Part shown: positions 42,757-52,135 of the stretch, in pieces | Numbering within the stretch: position 1 is the first letter of the stretch | How the letters are laid out: each line of letters begins with the position of its first letter | Notes under the pieces: model-generated | Seen by the model: the letters and a program-made list of their open reading frames with translations, nothing else | What the model was told of the DNA's origin: nothing | The model's database searches: none | Assembly: GCA_964346815.1 (NCBI GenBank) | Contig: CAYFWF010000049.1 | Coordinates: 1 to 64,000 of the forward strand | Reading direction: 5' to 3' | DNA from: CAYFWF01 sp964346815 | GTDB taxonomy: Bacteria; Acidobacteriota; Aminicenantia; Aminicenantales; Aminicenantaceae | Length of the DNA stretch: 64,000 nucleotides | Made by a program: the position numbers and the translations under genes

Positions 42757-43398
42757 ATGACAGTCGTCGAAAAGAATGATATCCTCCGGATCGAAAGAAT
42801 CGAAACGGCTCCCTTTGGCACCAATGCCTATATCATCGCCTGTGAATCCACAAATGAAAGTGTTTTGATCGATGCCCCCGGCGATGCGGACAAAATAAAG
42901 GATCGCCTCAAGGATACAATCCTCCAATGCATACTCATGACCCACAGCCATATAGACCACACAAGGGCTCTGCGCAGACTCAAGCAGGAACTCAATGTTC
43001 CGGTAGCCGCTCATCCCCAAGATGCCGAGCAGATACCTGTGGATGCCGAAATGCTTCTTTCAGACGGAAACATCGTTTCATTCGGAAATGTGACACTGGA
43101 AGTGCTCCACACTCCAGGACATACTCCTGGAAGCGTGTGTTTTTTGACCGGAAAATATTTGATAGCCGGAGATACCCTTTTTCCAGGTGGGCCAGGCAAG
43201 ACAGGCACCCCGGCAGACTTCCGACAGATTGTTACGTCCCTGGAACAGAAAATCTTCGTACTGCCCGATGATGTGCGGATCTATCCGGGACATGGAGATA
43301 CCACGGTCCTCGGAAAAGAAAGAGAGGAGTTTGCCGCATTCTCCTCTAGATCCCATGATCCAAACCTTTGCGGCGATGTTTTATGGTTGAAGGATTAA
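42757..43398 (+). CDS. Metallo-beta-lactamase-fold hydrolase (glyoxalase II-like)
   Basis: The cytoplasmic protein has 213 residues. PFGTNAYIIACES near the start, the Zn motif THSHIDHTRAL (~60-68), TPGHTPGSVCFL (~125), AGDTLFPGGPGKTG (~145) and YPGHGDTT (~185) give all ligands of a binuclear MBL hydrolase. Family members include glyoxalase II and small thioesterases. It precedes a secreted amidohydrolase by 29 nt and may share its transcript. Exact substrate unknown. Confidence 0.85.
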   Translation: MTVVEKNDILRIERIETAPFGTNAYIIACESTNESVLIDAPGDADKIKDRLKDTILQCILMTHSHIDHTRALRRLKQELNVPVAAHPQDAEQIPVDAEMLLSDGNIVSFGNVTLEVLHTPGHTPGSVCFLTGKYLIAGDTLFPGGPGKTGTPADFRQIVTSLEQKIFVLPDDVRIYPGHGDTTVLGKEREEFAAFSSRSHDPNLCGDVLWLKD

Positions 43399-43427
43399 AG
43401 GACCGAGATTCTCGATTGGAGGTGATC

Positions 43428-45140
43428 ATGAGAAAACAAAAAATTCGCAGAGTTTTTCCTTTTCTCGTTCTTTATCTTTTCGTTATATCTCTTCTCACCG
43501 CTCAACCAGACCAAACACCTTATGATGTGGTTATCCTGAGCGGTCAAATCGTAGACGGAACCGGAAATCCATGGTTTTACGGCGACATCGCCATCCGCGA
43601 AGACCGCATATCAAGAATCACACCACCAGGACAGCTTCAAAATGTCCCAGCGAAAGAGAGAATCGATGCCCGGGGGCTGGTCGTCGCTCCCGGATTCATC
43701 GATATTCAAAGCCATTCACGTGGAGCCTTCCTCTCAGGGGACGGCCGGGTGGTAAGCAAAGTGACCCAGGGGATCACTACAGAAATTTTGGGAGAAGGAT
43801 GGACCAATGCTCCCGCCAATGAAAAGACGCTTTCTATTCTTGGCAGCATGGATCCAGAAACGAGCCGTTTGACTAAGAAGTTCGCCGGACCCAGAGGCTT
43901 CAACAACTGGCTCGAGGCCATGAAGAGACACGGAACATCTGCGAATTTTGGATCTTTCGTAGGAGCTGCCACTGTCCGAATGTACGTGAAAGGAATGGCC
44001 ATGGGACCGCCAACAGAGGAGGAAGTCCGGCAGATGCGTCAACTCGTGAGAAATGCCATGGAAGATGGAGCCTTCGGGATCGCCTCTGCCCTGATTTATC
44101 CTCCGGGCAGTTTTGCCACCACAGAGGAACTCATAGAAATGTCCAGGGCTATGACTCCTTATGGCGGGGTTTACATCACCCATCTTCGCTCAGAAGCGGA
44201 TAAATTCCTGGAAGGCCTGGACGAGGCCGTAGAGATCGGAAGAAAGGCAGGCGTGCCCGTAGAAGTCTATCATTTGAAGGCCGCTGGACGGCGAAACTGG
44301 CATAAAGCAGAATTAGCCATTGCCCGGATTCAAGCGGCTCGTGAGGAAGGGCTGGATATCGGTGCAGACATGTACCCTTACATTGCGGGCGGGACAGGCC
44401 TGACAGCCTGTTTTCCTCCATGGGCTTCTGCGGACGGAAAGCTCTTAGAGAATCTAGGTGATCCGGAGATGCGGGCCAAAATCCGCGATGAGATTCTCCA
44501 CCAGAAATCTGAATGGGAAAACTTAGGCACACTCGCCACCCCCGACGGAATCTTGGTCCTGGGCCTTCTAAAGCCAGAAAACGAAAAATACATAGGAAAG
44601 AGACTGTCCGAAATCGCAGCAGATATGGGAAAAGACTGGATCGACGCTGCCGTCGCACTGATTCTTTCCGAACAGCAAGGAATCGGCACCATCTATTTCA
44701 TGATGACCGAAGAAAACCTCAGACTCCAGATGCGGCAGCCATGGATCAAGTTCGGAACCGATGCCGGGGGTGAAGATCCGAAAAATCCAGAAGGGCTGGT
44801 CCATCCCCGGTCTTACGGCACTTACCCTCGAATTCTCGGAAAATATGTACGCGAGGAACGGGCCATGCGGCTGGAAGATGCGGTCCGGAAGATGTCATCA
44901 TCCGTGGCAAATAGACTTTTCATCCGGGAGCGCGGACTTCTGCGTGAAGGATACTATGCGGATGTTGTCATCTTCGACCAAAAAATCATCGACGACAGGG
45001 CCACTTTCGAACATCCCCATCAGGTTTCTGTCGGGGTGCACCATGTCTTCGTCAACGGCACTGCGGTCATCAAGAACAGAGAACACACCGGCGCGAAACC
45101 CGGACGGATCGTTCGCGGCCCAGGTTATATCGAGCATTAA
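43428..45140 (+). CDS. Secreted N-acyl-D-amino-acid deacylase-like amidohydrolase
   Basis: The protein has 570 residues. The start at 43428 has GGAGGTGATC immediately upstream and a signal peptide follows (RVFPFLVLYLFVISLLTAQ); the frame from 43368 is rejected. DVVILSGQIVDGTGNPWFYG and VVAPGFIDIQSHSRGAFL begin the amidohydrolase fold; VYITHLRSEADKFLEGLDEAV, VEVYHLKAAGRRNWHK, GADMYPYIAGG, KFGTDAG and SVANRLFIRERGLLREGYYA complete it. In D-aminoacylases the first motif is HSHxD; here it is HSR, so the metal site may be altered. It probably removes acyl groups from D-amino acids or dipeptides in the periplasm. Confidence 0.83.
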   Translation: MRKQKIRRVFPFLVLYLFVISLLTAQPDQTPYDVVILSGQIVDGTGNPWFYGDIAIREDRISRITPPGQLQNVPAKERIDARGLVVAPGFIDIQSHSRGAFLSGDGRVVSKVTQGITTEILGEGWTNAPANEKTLSILGSMDPETSRLTKKFAGPRGFNNWLEAMKRHGTSANFGSFVGAATVRMYVKGMAMGPPTEEEVRQMRQLVRNAMEDGAFGIASALIYPPGSFATTEELIEMSRAMTPYGGVYITHLRSEADKFLEGLDEAVEIGRKAGVPVEVYHLKAAGRRNWHKAELAIARIQAAREEGLDIGADMYPYIAGGTGLTACFPPWASADGKLLENLGDPEMRAKIRDEILHQKSEWENLGTLATPDGILVLGLLKPENEKYIGKRLSEIAADMGKDWIDAAVALILSEQQGIGTIYFMMTEENLRLQMRQPWIKFGTDAGGEDPKNPEGLVHPRSYGTYPRILGKYVREERAMRLEDAVRKMSSSVANRLFIRERGLLREGYYADVVIFDQKIIDDRATFEHPHQVSVGVHHVFVNGTAVIKNREHTGAKPGRIVRGPGYIEH

Positions 45141-45257
45141 ATGAAATGGTTCGACTCGATACATTTTCGCCGATAAAATGGAAGAAAATCAGGTCCAATC
45201 ACATCGTTATTATTAGGGTAGTGACATATAACATATGGAAACTGCGACAGTATTATA

Positions 45258-45758
45258 TCAATCAGATAAAGACAGGTCTGAGTTCCAGCACCAGACTGCT
45301 ATAAGCCAAGAGCCATCAGGCTGTTTGCGAAGCACGCCAAGCACCTTACCCTCATCCTTATGTGATTCTTCAACACCTTTAAGACTATATTCCTCTACCC
45401 AATTGCCCCTAGCATAAGCAATGTCTCCGTAGCCATCTACTTCTACAAATTCAAGCACATGCACTTTACTCGTTATACCTAGTGGTTTTATCATTTCAAG
45501 CCACGTTGAGCGTCCCTGGATTATTGGGCTATTTGGAGCCATCACCATTACATCCTCTGTAAAGAAGGCTATTGCTGCATCCAAATCTCCAGCAAGAGCG
45601 GCTTTATCCATGGCTGGACCTATTGCTTTAATGGCTGCCACATCCTCAGCAGATAACGGTTTAACTACAGGCTCTTCAGCCACCTCTTCAGCCTTCTGGC
45701 AGCTAAAAGCAAAACAAAGCAGAATGACCAAAGGCAAAATCATAAACAGTTTTTTCAT
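45258..45758 (-). CDS. SnoaL/DUF4440-like lipoprotein
   Basis: The protein has 166 residues. ATG 45758 is chosen for GGAGGGA upstream and because a lipoprotein signal follows (MKKLFMILPLVILLCFAFSC; Cys 20). The C-terminal ~120 residues fit the NTF2-like fold: KAALAGDLDAAIAFFTEDVM, APNSPIIQGRSTWLEMI, GDIAYARGNWVEEY, LRKQPDGSWLIAVWCWNSD. DUF4440 proteins are small ligand-binding or ketosteroid isomerase-like. Function unknown; monocistronic. Confidence 0.8.
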   Translation of the reverse strand: MKKLFMILPLVILLCFAFSCQKAEEVAEEPVVKPLSAEDVAAIKAIGPAMDKAALAGDLDAAIAFFTEDVMVMAPNSPIIQGRSTWLEMIKPLGITSKVHVLEFVEVDGYGDIAYARGNWVEEYSLKGVEESHKDEGKVLGVLRKQPDGSWLIAVWCWNSDLSLSD

Positions 45759-45839
45759 TGAATCCCTCCAAATTATTTTTTTACTTCTATACATGTCTTA
45801 AAGCGATTCTATCGGCCATTCCTTTCTAAATTCAAGGCA

Positions 45840-46640
45840 TCAGACCTCAAAATTCTCCCATTCGTATTTGACTCTTTCCATGAGCTTCTTGAAGCGCTCT
45901 TCGCTGCGGATTTTTTCAAGGAAAGGATCATATGCATTAAGAAACGGAGAATTGACGAAACCCCGATCGATCGCATTTGTCAGCCAATTCAAAGCTTTGT
46001 CCCTCTCTTCGATCAAAGCAAAACTTGCTGCGATCCCCCAAGACATTTGCTCATCCCATTTTCCTGTGTTTATAGACTCTGGCGTTACAAGTTCCAAAGC
46101 CTTTTCTCGTTTTCCTTGCAGAGCGAACTTACGGAATAATCCGAACCATGCAAACTGGTTTGTTGTGCCCTATCAGCAAGCCTATCAATTACCGAAAAGG
46201 CTTCTTCAAGGGACTCAATCCGCATAAGAAAATTCGCATATACCAAACTGTGAAATGGATTTTCTGGTTCCATTTGATACATTTTACGTATGGATATTAA
46301 GGCATCCTCAAAATGACCTTCCATATATTCAATCCAGCCTGGAAAAGCCTGAAACATTGGCGTGAGAGGATCTGTTTCTAAAAGCTTTGGAAGAAATACA
46401 TTTTCTTGAATATCAAATACATCGTCCATGCTGCCACTGTATTTCTACGCCCACAAGTGAATATCTGAACTCGCATCGATCAGCTGAGCTGTTATTCTAA
46501 GGTTGTTCTCAACCTTCCTAACACTGCCTTCAATAACATACCGGACATTCAATTCTTCCCCTATAGTTTTCGTGTTTTTATTGGTTCCCTTTAAGGTCAT
46601 GGCTGAATTTCGGGAGATCACACACAGCGATCTTCCGTTC
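45840..46640 (-). pseudogene. Broken TolB-domain/TPR protein, remnant of a kinase- or cyclase-type signalling gene
   Basis: Read right to left, the frame carries ISRNSAMTLKGTNK, IGEELNVRYVIEGSVRKV and RITAQLIDASSDIHLWA, the TolB-like segment of bacterial Ser/Thr kinase/TPR proteins. A TAG (46447-46445) then stands where relatives have the E of WAEKYSG. The same frame resumes with KYSGSMDDVFDIQENV and TPRs. A frameshift near 46155 moves the rest (WFGLFRKFALQGKREKALEL, then KWDEQMSWGIAASFALIEER) into another frame, ending at 45840. The N-terminal portion is missing. The intact kinase at 54539 belongs to the same broad family. The 294 bp to the right hold nothing recognisable. Confidence 0.8.
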
Positions 46641-46934
46641 TTTTAGTCTCCCCATAAAAGAGCCAGGAGGATATTTCTTTTCATCAGAAGAAAATTTTTT
46701 CCGTACGTGCATTTACACCCCTAAGTATGCGTTTCTACTTATATCAGGGCAGAAAGTCTGAAGTCAATTAAACAAAACACATAGCCACCATTTCCCAACA
46801 CATATGCCACGTTCTAAGCCCCACTACACAGCGAAATCCCAAAGGAGCAGGGGAAAGGATGAGTCATATCAGATCAGCTCTCAGAGCAGATCCTAGCAAA
46901 AAAGGAATCACCCCCCAGCGACTCTATTACTCGT

Positions 46935-47609
46935 TTAAATCCTATTCTCAAAAAACATTTTGCCCAAATATAATGCCTCCCCTATGTTCAATAGATTTCC
47001 TTTTCTTTTGAGATTTTCTTTTCGCCAATCCAGGAAGTGTTTTTCAGAGTAGAAAAAATTTATATTCCTGCAAAGAGAAGTGGCTGCACAGTCACCATAC
47101 TCCCTATCACACCAGACCACAGTGCTCTCTGGATTTAAGAAGATTATTTCACCGTCTCTCCCATCAATCTCGATTCTATCTCCACAATAGAAACACGAAG
47201 ATTCTATTGAGACATCAGTGTCGAACATAAAGCTGATTCCCAACGCATCAATCGCACACATAGCATAAACAGCCCTATACTTTTTACCTTTCAGGCTTAC
47301 CTTATGCGAAGTTTCAGCACCTGAAAAAGGATAGGCCGCAACAATGGTCTTGTTTTCTAGATGGATAACATCCAGTCGATCCAATTTTTCTAATAGTAAA
47401 TCTACTTCTTTTTTTCGAAATTCTTTTTTTATCTCTTCAGTAGTTGGTATTCGTCCCAGAATAGGTGGCTGGGTCAGGATGAATTTTCTTACAGTGTTTT
47501 CTTCCCTAGAAAGAGTTTTTCCCAATTTCTCATCTCTATTTTCAATACAGCAGGCTTCTTCAAATATGCTTTTCGCAAGCTCGGAGGGCTCTGGTTTTAT
47601 CTTAGACAA
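46935..47609 (-). CDS. MerB-like protein (alkylmercury lyase family)
   Basis: The protein has 224 residues, starting at TTG 47609 with AAGGTG about 8 nt upstream. The N-terminal ~75 residues are helical and winged-helix-like. The core has AYPFSGAETSHKVSLKG, AMCAIDALGISFMF and AATSLCRNINFFYS, which carry the Cys, Asp and second Cys of the MerB active site (C96, D99, C159 in E. coli MerB). The family cleaves carbon-mercury bonds. Because no merA, merR or merT is nearby, another organometal or an unrelated cofactor role remains possible. The gene lies 29 nt downstream of a frameshifted carboxymuconolactone decarboxylase-like gene on the same strand. Confidence 0.78.
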   Translation of the reverse strand: MSKIKPEPSELAKSIFEEACCIENRDEKLGKTLSREENTVRKFILTQPPILGRIPTTEEIKKEFRKKEVDLLLEKLDRLDVIHLENKTIVAAYPFSGAETSHKVSLKGKKYRAVYAMCAIDALGISFMFDTDVSIESSCFYCGDRIEIDGRDGEIIFLNPESTVVWCDREYGDCAATSLCRNINFFYSEKHFLDWRKENLKRKGNLLNIGEALYLGKMFFENRI

Positions 47610-47638
47610 ATCAAATTCACCTTATCTCAAACGAATAG

Positions 47639-47994
47639 TTATTTTTCAGTCTTACAACACAATTCCTCTTTTATCTCTTTTCCCTCCTCTAGTTCCTTAT
47701 AAACTTGGGAAGCTTTCAGCGCCCCCGTTTCACCAGGACAACCTCCCTCAGTCATAGCAACGTTAAGAAATTCCACTAACTCGTCAAGAGTTGCTCCAGC
47801 TTCAAAAGCCGTTTTTGTATAAGCCCTTAAACACGGTTCACATTTAGTTACAACAACAGCAACCACGGCAGCAAGGATCTTATATATTTAGCTGGAACGA
47901 CAGTGTCCTTAAAAGTGTCTTCTCTCATCCTAATTAATCCGCCAGTTACTTTTGGAGTCAATTTTCTAAATTCTTCGTAGAGATCTTCAACCAT
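47639..47994 (-). pseudogene. Frameshifted carboxymuconolactone decarboxylase (AhpD-like) gene
   Basis: From ATG 47994, with CGGAG upstream, the frame reads MVEDLYEEFRKLTPKVTGGL to RMREDTFKDTVVPAKY. It shifts near 47885 within AAATATATAAG. The continuing frame, KILAAVVAVVVTKCEPCLRA then GATLDELVEFLNVAMTEGG, completes a CMD domain with the CxxC redox motif CEPC (CxxCxxxY with H replaced). A 2-nt expansion of TATA or loss of one base accounts for it. It is either a recent pseudogene or a sequencing error. It probably shared a transcript with the MerB-like gene. Confidence 0.75.
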
Positions 47995-48308
47995 TATTAT
48001 TCTCCGATTTCATTATACCAAACAGCCTAGCTTTCACCAGAAAAAGAAATCACGCTCAGCAATGGGCCGACTTCAAGATCAGTAGCAAATTCACATTCGC
48101 TCCGATTCCGATCCGAGATGGAAGCAGAGGGGAGTATTTCCTCTCTGCCGAAAGGGAGATCTTTCTTTTAGGGCCGAACCGCCCTGTTTGCTTGACAATC
48201 ATGCCATATTTCAAGGTAATGAGGATGCTCACGACATTTAAAAAAACTAACCGCAAACCATCAATTCTTGGCATGAATTTTGCTGTTGGAATATGCCGAG
48301 AGAACAAA
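47995..48308. other. 314-bp intergenic region
   Basis: It contains an inverted repeat (GCAGAG around 48122-48127 with CTCTGC around 48140-48145) and a possible promoter facing right (TTGACA 48192-48197, 17 nt, GGTAAT 48215-48220) for the small gene that follows. The long minus-strand frame at 48056-48307 has no ribosome binding site and is not supported. Confidence 0.35.
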
Positions 48309-48545
48309 ATGCAGGTACAACAGAGTACAGATTACCAGGAACAAATCGACGAAGCTCTCAAGAGAGCTAAGCCTAAGAAAGTGCTGTATTTATATGACGA
48401 ATCGGGCAACAAGTTTCTCCTGGGTGTTTTCAACAAAAAAAGGGCAGAGGAAATAAAAGACTATCTGCGTGTAAAAAAACTGATCAACCGGCTTTCCGAA
48501 TTTGACATCATTACCACCGAGCCCGATAGCGACTTCTCCTACTGA
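48309..48545 (+). CDS. Small acidic protein of unknown function
   Basis: The protein has 78 residues from ATG 48309, with GAGAG a few nt upstream; the longer frame from 48192 has no support. It is predicted to be mostly helical (YQEQIDEALKRAKPKKVL, KKRAEEIKDYLRVKKLINRL) with one beta segment (VLYLYDESGNKFLLGVF). No membrane segment or Cys. The gene stands alone between a decayed region and the mannosidase gene. Not recognised. Confidence 0.5.
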   Translation: MQVQQSTDYQEQIDEALKRAKPKKVLYLYDESGNKFLLGVFNKKRAEEIKDYLRVKKLINRLSEFDIITTEPDSDFSY

Positions 48546-48671
48546 AATATCTAAATATCGCCGATTATCGGCTTCTCTTGAGGTCCAGCATTCTTCCAAT
48601 CCGCAAAGATCTTTTGTAAAAATTCTTTACTCTTTACAATTCATCGCCTTTTCATATTAAAATATCCCATT

Positions 48672-51600
48672 ATGCAAAACCACAATATATCAAAGATCTC
48701 CAGTATGTTCATGTTTCTTTTATTTCTTCCTTTCCTCATCATGCCTTGCCGCGGATCCACCGACGAAAAGGCAAAATGGTTCCAGGGCTACCGAAAGAGC
48801 GTGAAAGGAGGGACAATCGATTATCACTCCCCTCAACCGGATGTAAGGACCGCTCTTCTTGTCCGCTCACTGGACTCCGAGGACTACATAGAATGGCAAA
48901 CCGAACCCGTCCCCTCCGTCTTTAAAGAGAAAACCGCCTCTTTTATATGGATCTTCGGAATGGATGTGGATGCCAACCCCTACCGCTACGACCTCTTTGT
49001 CAACGGAGAAAAATGGTTCAGTTTTTCCAATCCTGAGACCAGCGAAAGAAAGGAATGGACCATCAAAGGGCCAAACAAAGCAGAACTCCTTTTCCGGGTT
49101 ACCCTAGTGGACAGACACGATGACGTTTTTGGATACGCTTCCCTGCGGATCCCTGCGGCCGCCTTGGACAGAGGAAAGCCTCTCACGCTCAAAGTAGTGG
49201 GAGAAACGGCTGGAAGCCGTGTATGGTACATGACTTTCCAAAGTCCTGTCAAATCCGGTGTGGAAATCGTCCCCCGGCAGGCCCTCGTACGGCACGGAAA
49301 TCGGCTGGTTCAACCCGTGGAAGTCCATATCATTCACCTGGGAGAGCCTGCGAAAGCCAGAATCTCCCCTGTAGGGCAGGAATCTATTCAAGCGAATATC
49401 AAATTCGGATTCAACAGGATAGAACTGACATTCCCAGAAGTCTCCCGGGAGAAGGCGCGCACTCTAGCCGTCGAGACATCCCTGCAGGAGCCCATCATAA
49501 AAAAATTTTTCCAGAAACCCGTCAAAAAATGGACTGTCTACTTGGTCCAGCACACCCATACGGATATCGGGTACACCCGGCCTCAAACAGAGATCTTACC
49601 CGAACATCTCCGGTTCATCGATTACGCACTGGACTATTGCGACCTCACCGAGAATTATCCTGATGATGCCAAATTCCGCTGGACCTGTGAAGCCTCCTGG
49701 GCTGTCAGCCAGTATCTGAAGAGCCGACCTCCAGGACAGATCGAAAGGCTCAAGAAACGCGTCGAAGAAGGACGGATCGAAGTGACAGGGATGATGTTCA
49801 ACATGTCAGAAATCGCCGATGAAAACCTGTATGCTGCTTCCCTGTCTCCCGTCAAAACGTTCAAGGACCTTGGACTCGAGGTCACAACAGCCATGCAGAA
49901 CGACGTGAACGGAATTGCCTGGTGTTTGGCTGATTTTTTCCCCGGCATAGGCGTTGAATACTTGATCATGGGACAACACGGCCATAGAGCGCTGATTCCC
50001 TTCGACAAACCCACTCCTTTCTGGTGGGAATCTCCCTCCGGAAAGAGGCTCCTGGCGTTTCGTGCCGATCATTATATGATCGGAAATTTCTGGGGAATTC
50101 ACACCGGAAAGTTCCAAAACCTGGAAAGAGAGCTGATGCAATACCTGGATAGCCTTGAATCGCGCGCATATCCTTATGAACGCATCGCCGTCCAATATTC
50201 CGGCTATTTCACAGACAACGCTCCCCCCTCTAAGGTGGGGTGCGATATGATAAGGCTCTGGAATGAAAAATATGAATGGCCCAAATTGAGAAGCGCAACA
50301 GCCAGGGAATTTCCTGAATATATCAAAGAGAAATTCGGAGATGGTCTTCCTGTCCATCGAGCGGCTTGGCCGGACTGGTGGTCGGACGGATTCGGATCGG
50401 CCGCCTTGGAAACGGCGGCAGCCCGAAATACTCAGAGCCGTCTCATTTCTTCCCAGGGTCTCCTCTCCATGGCAAAACTTCTGGGCATGTCAATCCCCGC
50501 ATCAACCTTGGAGAGAATGAAGGAAGTCTATGAATCACTGCTTTTCTGGGATGAACACACTCTTGGCGCAGCAGAAAGCGTCAGCCAGCCCCTGGCTGCC
50601 AACAGTGTGGTGCAGTGGGCGGAAAAATCTGCTTATGTTTGGGAAGCTGCAAAGGACACCCGTATTCTGGAAGAATCCGCCATGGGACTGGTCCAGCCCC
50701 ACCTTCCTCGGACAGAGGTTCCTTTGATCGCAGTCTTCAACACGCTGAACTGGTCTCGCTCAGGAATCGCAGAAGTGTATATCGACCATGAGATTCTTCC
50801 CCCTGGAAAAGCCTTTCGCCTCGTCGATGAAGAAGGAAAGGAAGCGCATGCCCAAATATCCAAGAGCCGCACGGACGGCACCACCTGGTATCTCCAAGCT
50901 GAGGACGTCCCTCCCTTAGGATACAAGAGTTACAGATTAGAATTACTGGACAAACCGCGCGAAGCAGCAAAAGAAGTCAAAACACAGGATGCTCTCTTCG
51001 AAAATGATTTCTACAGGATGATCCTTGATCTGAAAAGAGGAGCTGTATCCAGTCTGTTCGACAAGCAGTCAGGGATGGAATTGATCGACGAACAGAGCCC
51101 ATGGATTTTAGGCCAATTTATCCATGAAACCATCTCCAACCGAAGCCAATTGGAGCAGTTCCACCTTGTGAGCTGTCAAAGACAAACCGCCGATCATGTC
51201 ATTATCAAGAAAATCTCGGACGGCCCCTTATGGAAGAGCATCCATATGACCGGAGAAACGCCCACGGCTGCAGAAAATACAGCCCTCCGGTTCGAGATAC
51301 GTTTTTTTCACCGCGAGAAGAGAATCGAATTCCATTATGCCCTGATCAAAAAAGATATCACCTCTCCTGAGGCTGTCTATATTGCCTTCCCGTTCCAACT
51401 CCCGCAGGCGAAAGTCATTTATGAAGCTCATGGAGGACTAGTCTCTCCAGGCCTCAACCAGCTGGAGGGCACTTCTTCCGACTGGCATACCGTTCAAAAC
51501 TTCATAGCCCTCCGCAGCCCAAAAGGACAGATCGTTCTAGGGAGCGGTGAGGTTCCTTTGGTTCAGTTCGGAGATTTGAATCTCGGAAAATTCCAGTACA

Positions 51601-52085
51601 TTGCCCGGGTCGAGAAGCCGCATATTTTCTCCTGGGTGATGAACAATTATTGGGTCACGAATTTCAGAGCCAGCCAGGAAGGCGAGTTCAAATGGAGCTA
51701 TTTTCTCACATCAGGGAATGATCTTTCCGCAACTTTTGCTGCACGATTCGGATGGAGCTCAAGAATTCCTTTTTTGTGCAGAGTCCTCCCCCCTGGTAAA
51801 GTATCGAAAAAGCCTAGAGACCATTCGATGCTCCTCATGGATGCGAACAATATCCTGCTGGTGAGTGCGAAACCGAGCCTGGACGGGAGAGGTATCCTTC
51901 TCCATCTCCGCGAAACAGAAGGCAAACCTACAGAATTCTCTATCTCTCTCCCCGGAATGCGGCCTCAAAACCAAGTCATTACCGAGGTGAATGTCCTGGG
52001 AGAGACGGTCAGACAGCCAGCCAAATCGCTCAAGATCGAGGCGTGGGAGTCCAAATTTCTTAAATTAGAAGTCGAGAAGCATTAG
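48672..52085 (+). CDS. Secreted GH38 alpha-mannosidase
   Basis: The protein has 1137 residues. An N-terminal hydrophobic stretch (MFMFLLFLPFLIMPC) is a signal peptide. Residues ~25-285 are a beta-rich extension resembling carbohydrate-binding folds. The GH38 catalytic domain starts at VYLVQHTHTDIGYTRPQTE (~290-305), with the Zn ligands in HTHTD, and the nucleophile Asp in TAMQNDVNGIAW (~410). DWWSDGFGSAALETAAARN and WDEHTLGAAESVS are further family motifs. The C-terminal glycosyl hydrolase 38C domain follows (~660-1100). It should remove alpha-mannose from polysaccharides or glycoproteins outside the cytoplasm. The start has no clear ribosome binding site; ATG 48705 is an alternative. Confidence 0.88.
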   Translation: MQNHNISKISSMFMFLLFLPFLIMPCRGSTDEKAKWFQGYRKSVKGGTIDYHSPQPDVRTALLVRSLDSEDYIEWQTEPVPSVFKEKTASFIWIFGMDVDANPYRYDLFVNGEKWFSFSNPETSERKEWTIKGPNKAELLFRVTLVDRHDDVFGYASLRIPAAALDRGKPLTLKVVGETAGSRVWYMTFQSPVKSGVEIVPRQALVRHGNRLVQPVEVHIIHLGEPAKARISPVGQESIQANIKFGFNRIELTFPEVSREKARTLAVETSLQEPIIKKFFQKPVKKWTVYLVQHTHTDIGYTRPQTEILPEHLRFIDYALDYCDLTENYPDDAKFRWTCEASWAVSQYLKSRPPGQIERLKKRVEEGRIEVTGMMFNMSEIADENLYAASLSPVKTFKDLGLEVTTAMQNDVNGIAWCLADFFPGIGVEYLIMGQHGHRALIPFDKPTPFWWESPSGKRLLAFRADHYMIGNFWGIHTGKFQNLERELMQYLDSLESRAYPYERIAVQYSGYFTDNAPPSKVGCDMIRLWNEKYEWPKLRSATAREFPEYIKEKFGDGLPVHRAAWPDWWSDGFGSAALETAAARNTQSRLISSQGLLSMAKLLGMSIPASTLERMKEVYESLLFWDEHTLGAAESVSQPLAANSVVQWAEKSAYVWEAAKDTRILEESAMGLVQPHLPRTEVPLIAVFNTLNWSRSGIAEVYIDHEILPPGKAFRLVDEEGKEAHAQISKSRTDGTTWYLQAEDVPPLGYKSYRLELLDKPREAAKEVKTQDALFENDFYRMILDLKRGAVSSLFDKQSGMELIDEQSPWILGQFIHETISNRSQLEQFHLVSCQRQTADHVIIKKISDGPLWKSIHMTGETPTAAENTALRFEIRFFHREKRIEFHYALIKKDITSPEAVYIAFPFQLPQAKVIYEAHGGLVSPGLNQLEGTSSDWHTVQNFIALRSPKGQIVLGSGEVPLVQFGDLNLGKFQYIARVEKPHIFSWVMNNYWVTNFRASQEGEFKWSYFLTSGNDLSATFAARFGWSSRIPFLCRVLPPGKVSKKPRDHSMLLMDANNILLVSAKPSLDGRGILLHLRETEGKPTEFSISLPGMRPQNQVITEVNVLGETVRQPAKSLKIEAWESKFLKLEVEKH

Positions 52086-52135
52086 GCGGCAAGATTTCAC
52101 TGTTTCTTTTTTAAACTATTTCGAGACCCAAGCGA

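Noticed and set aside
42757..43398. True beta-lactamase for the MBL-fold proteins here and at 32758
   Set aside because: The motifs fit the broad glyoxalase II/cyclase-type MBL groups, and there is no resistance context.
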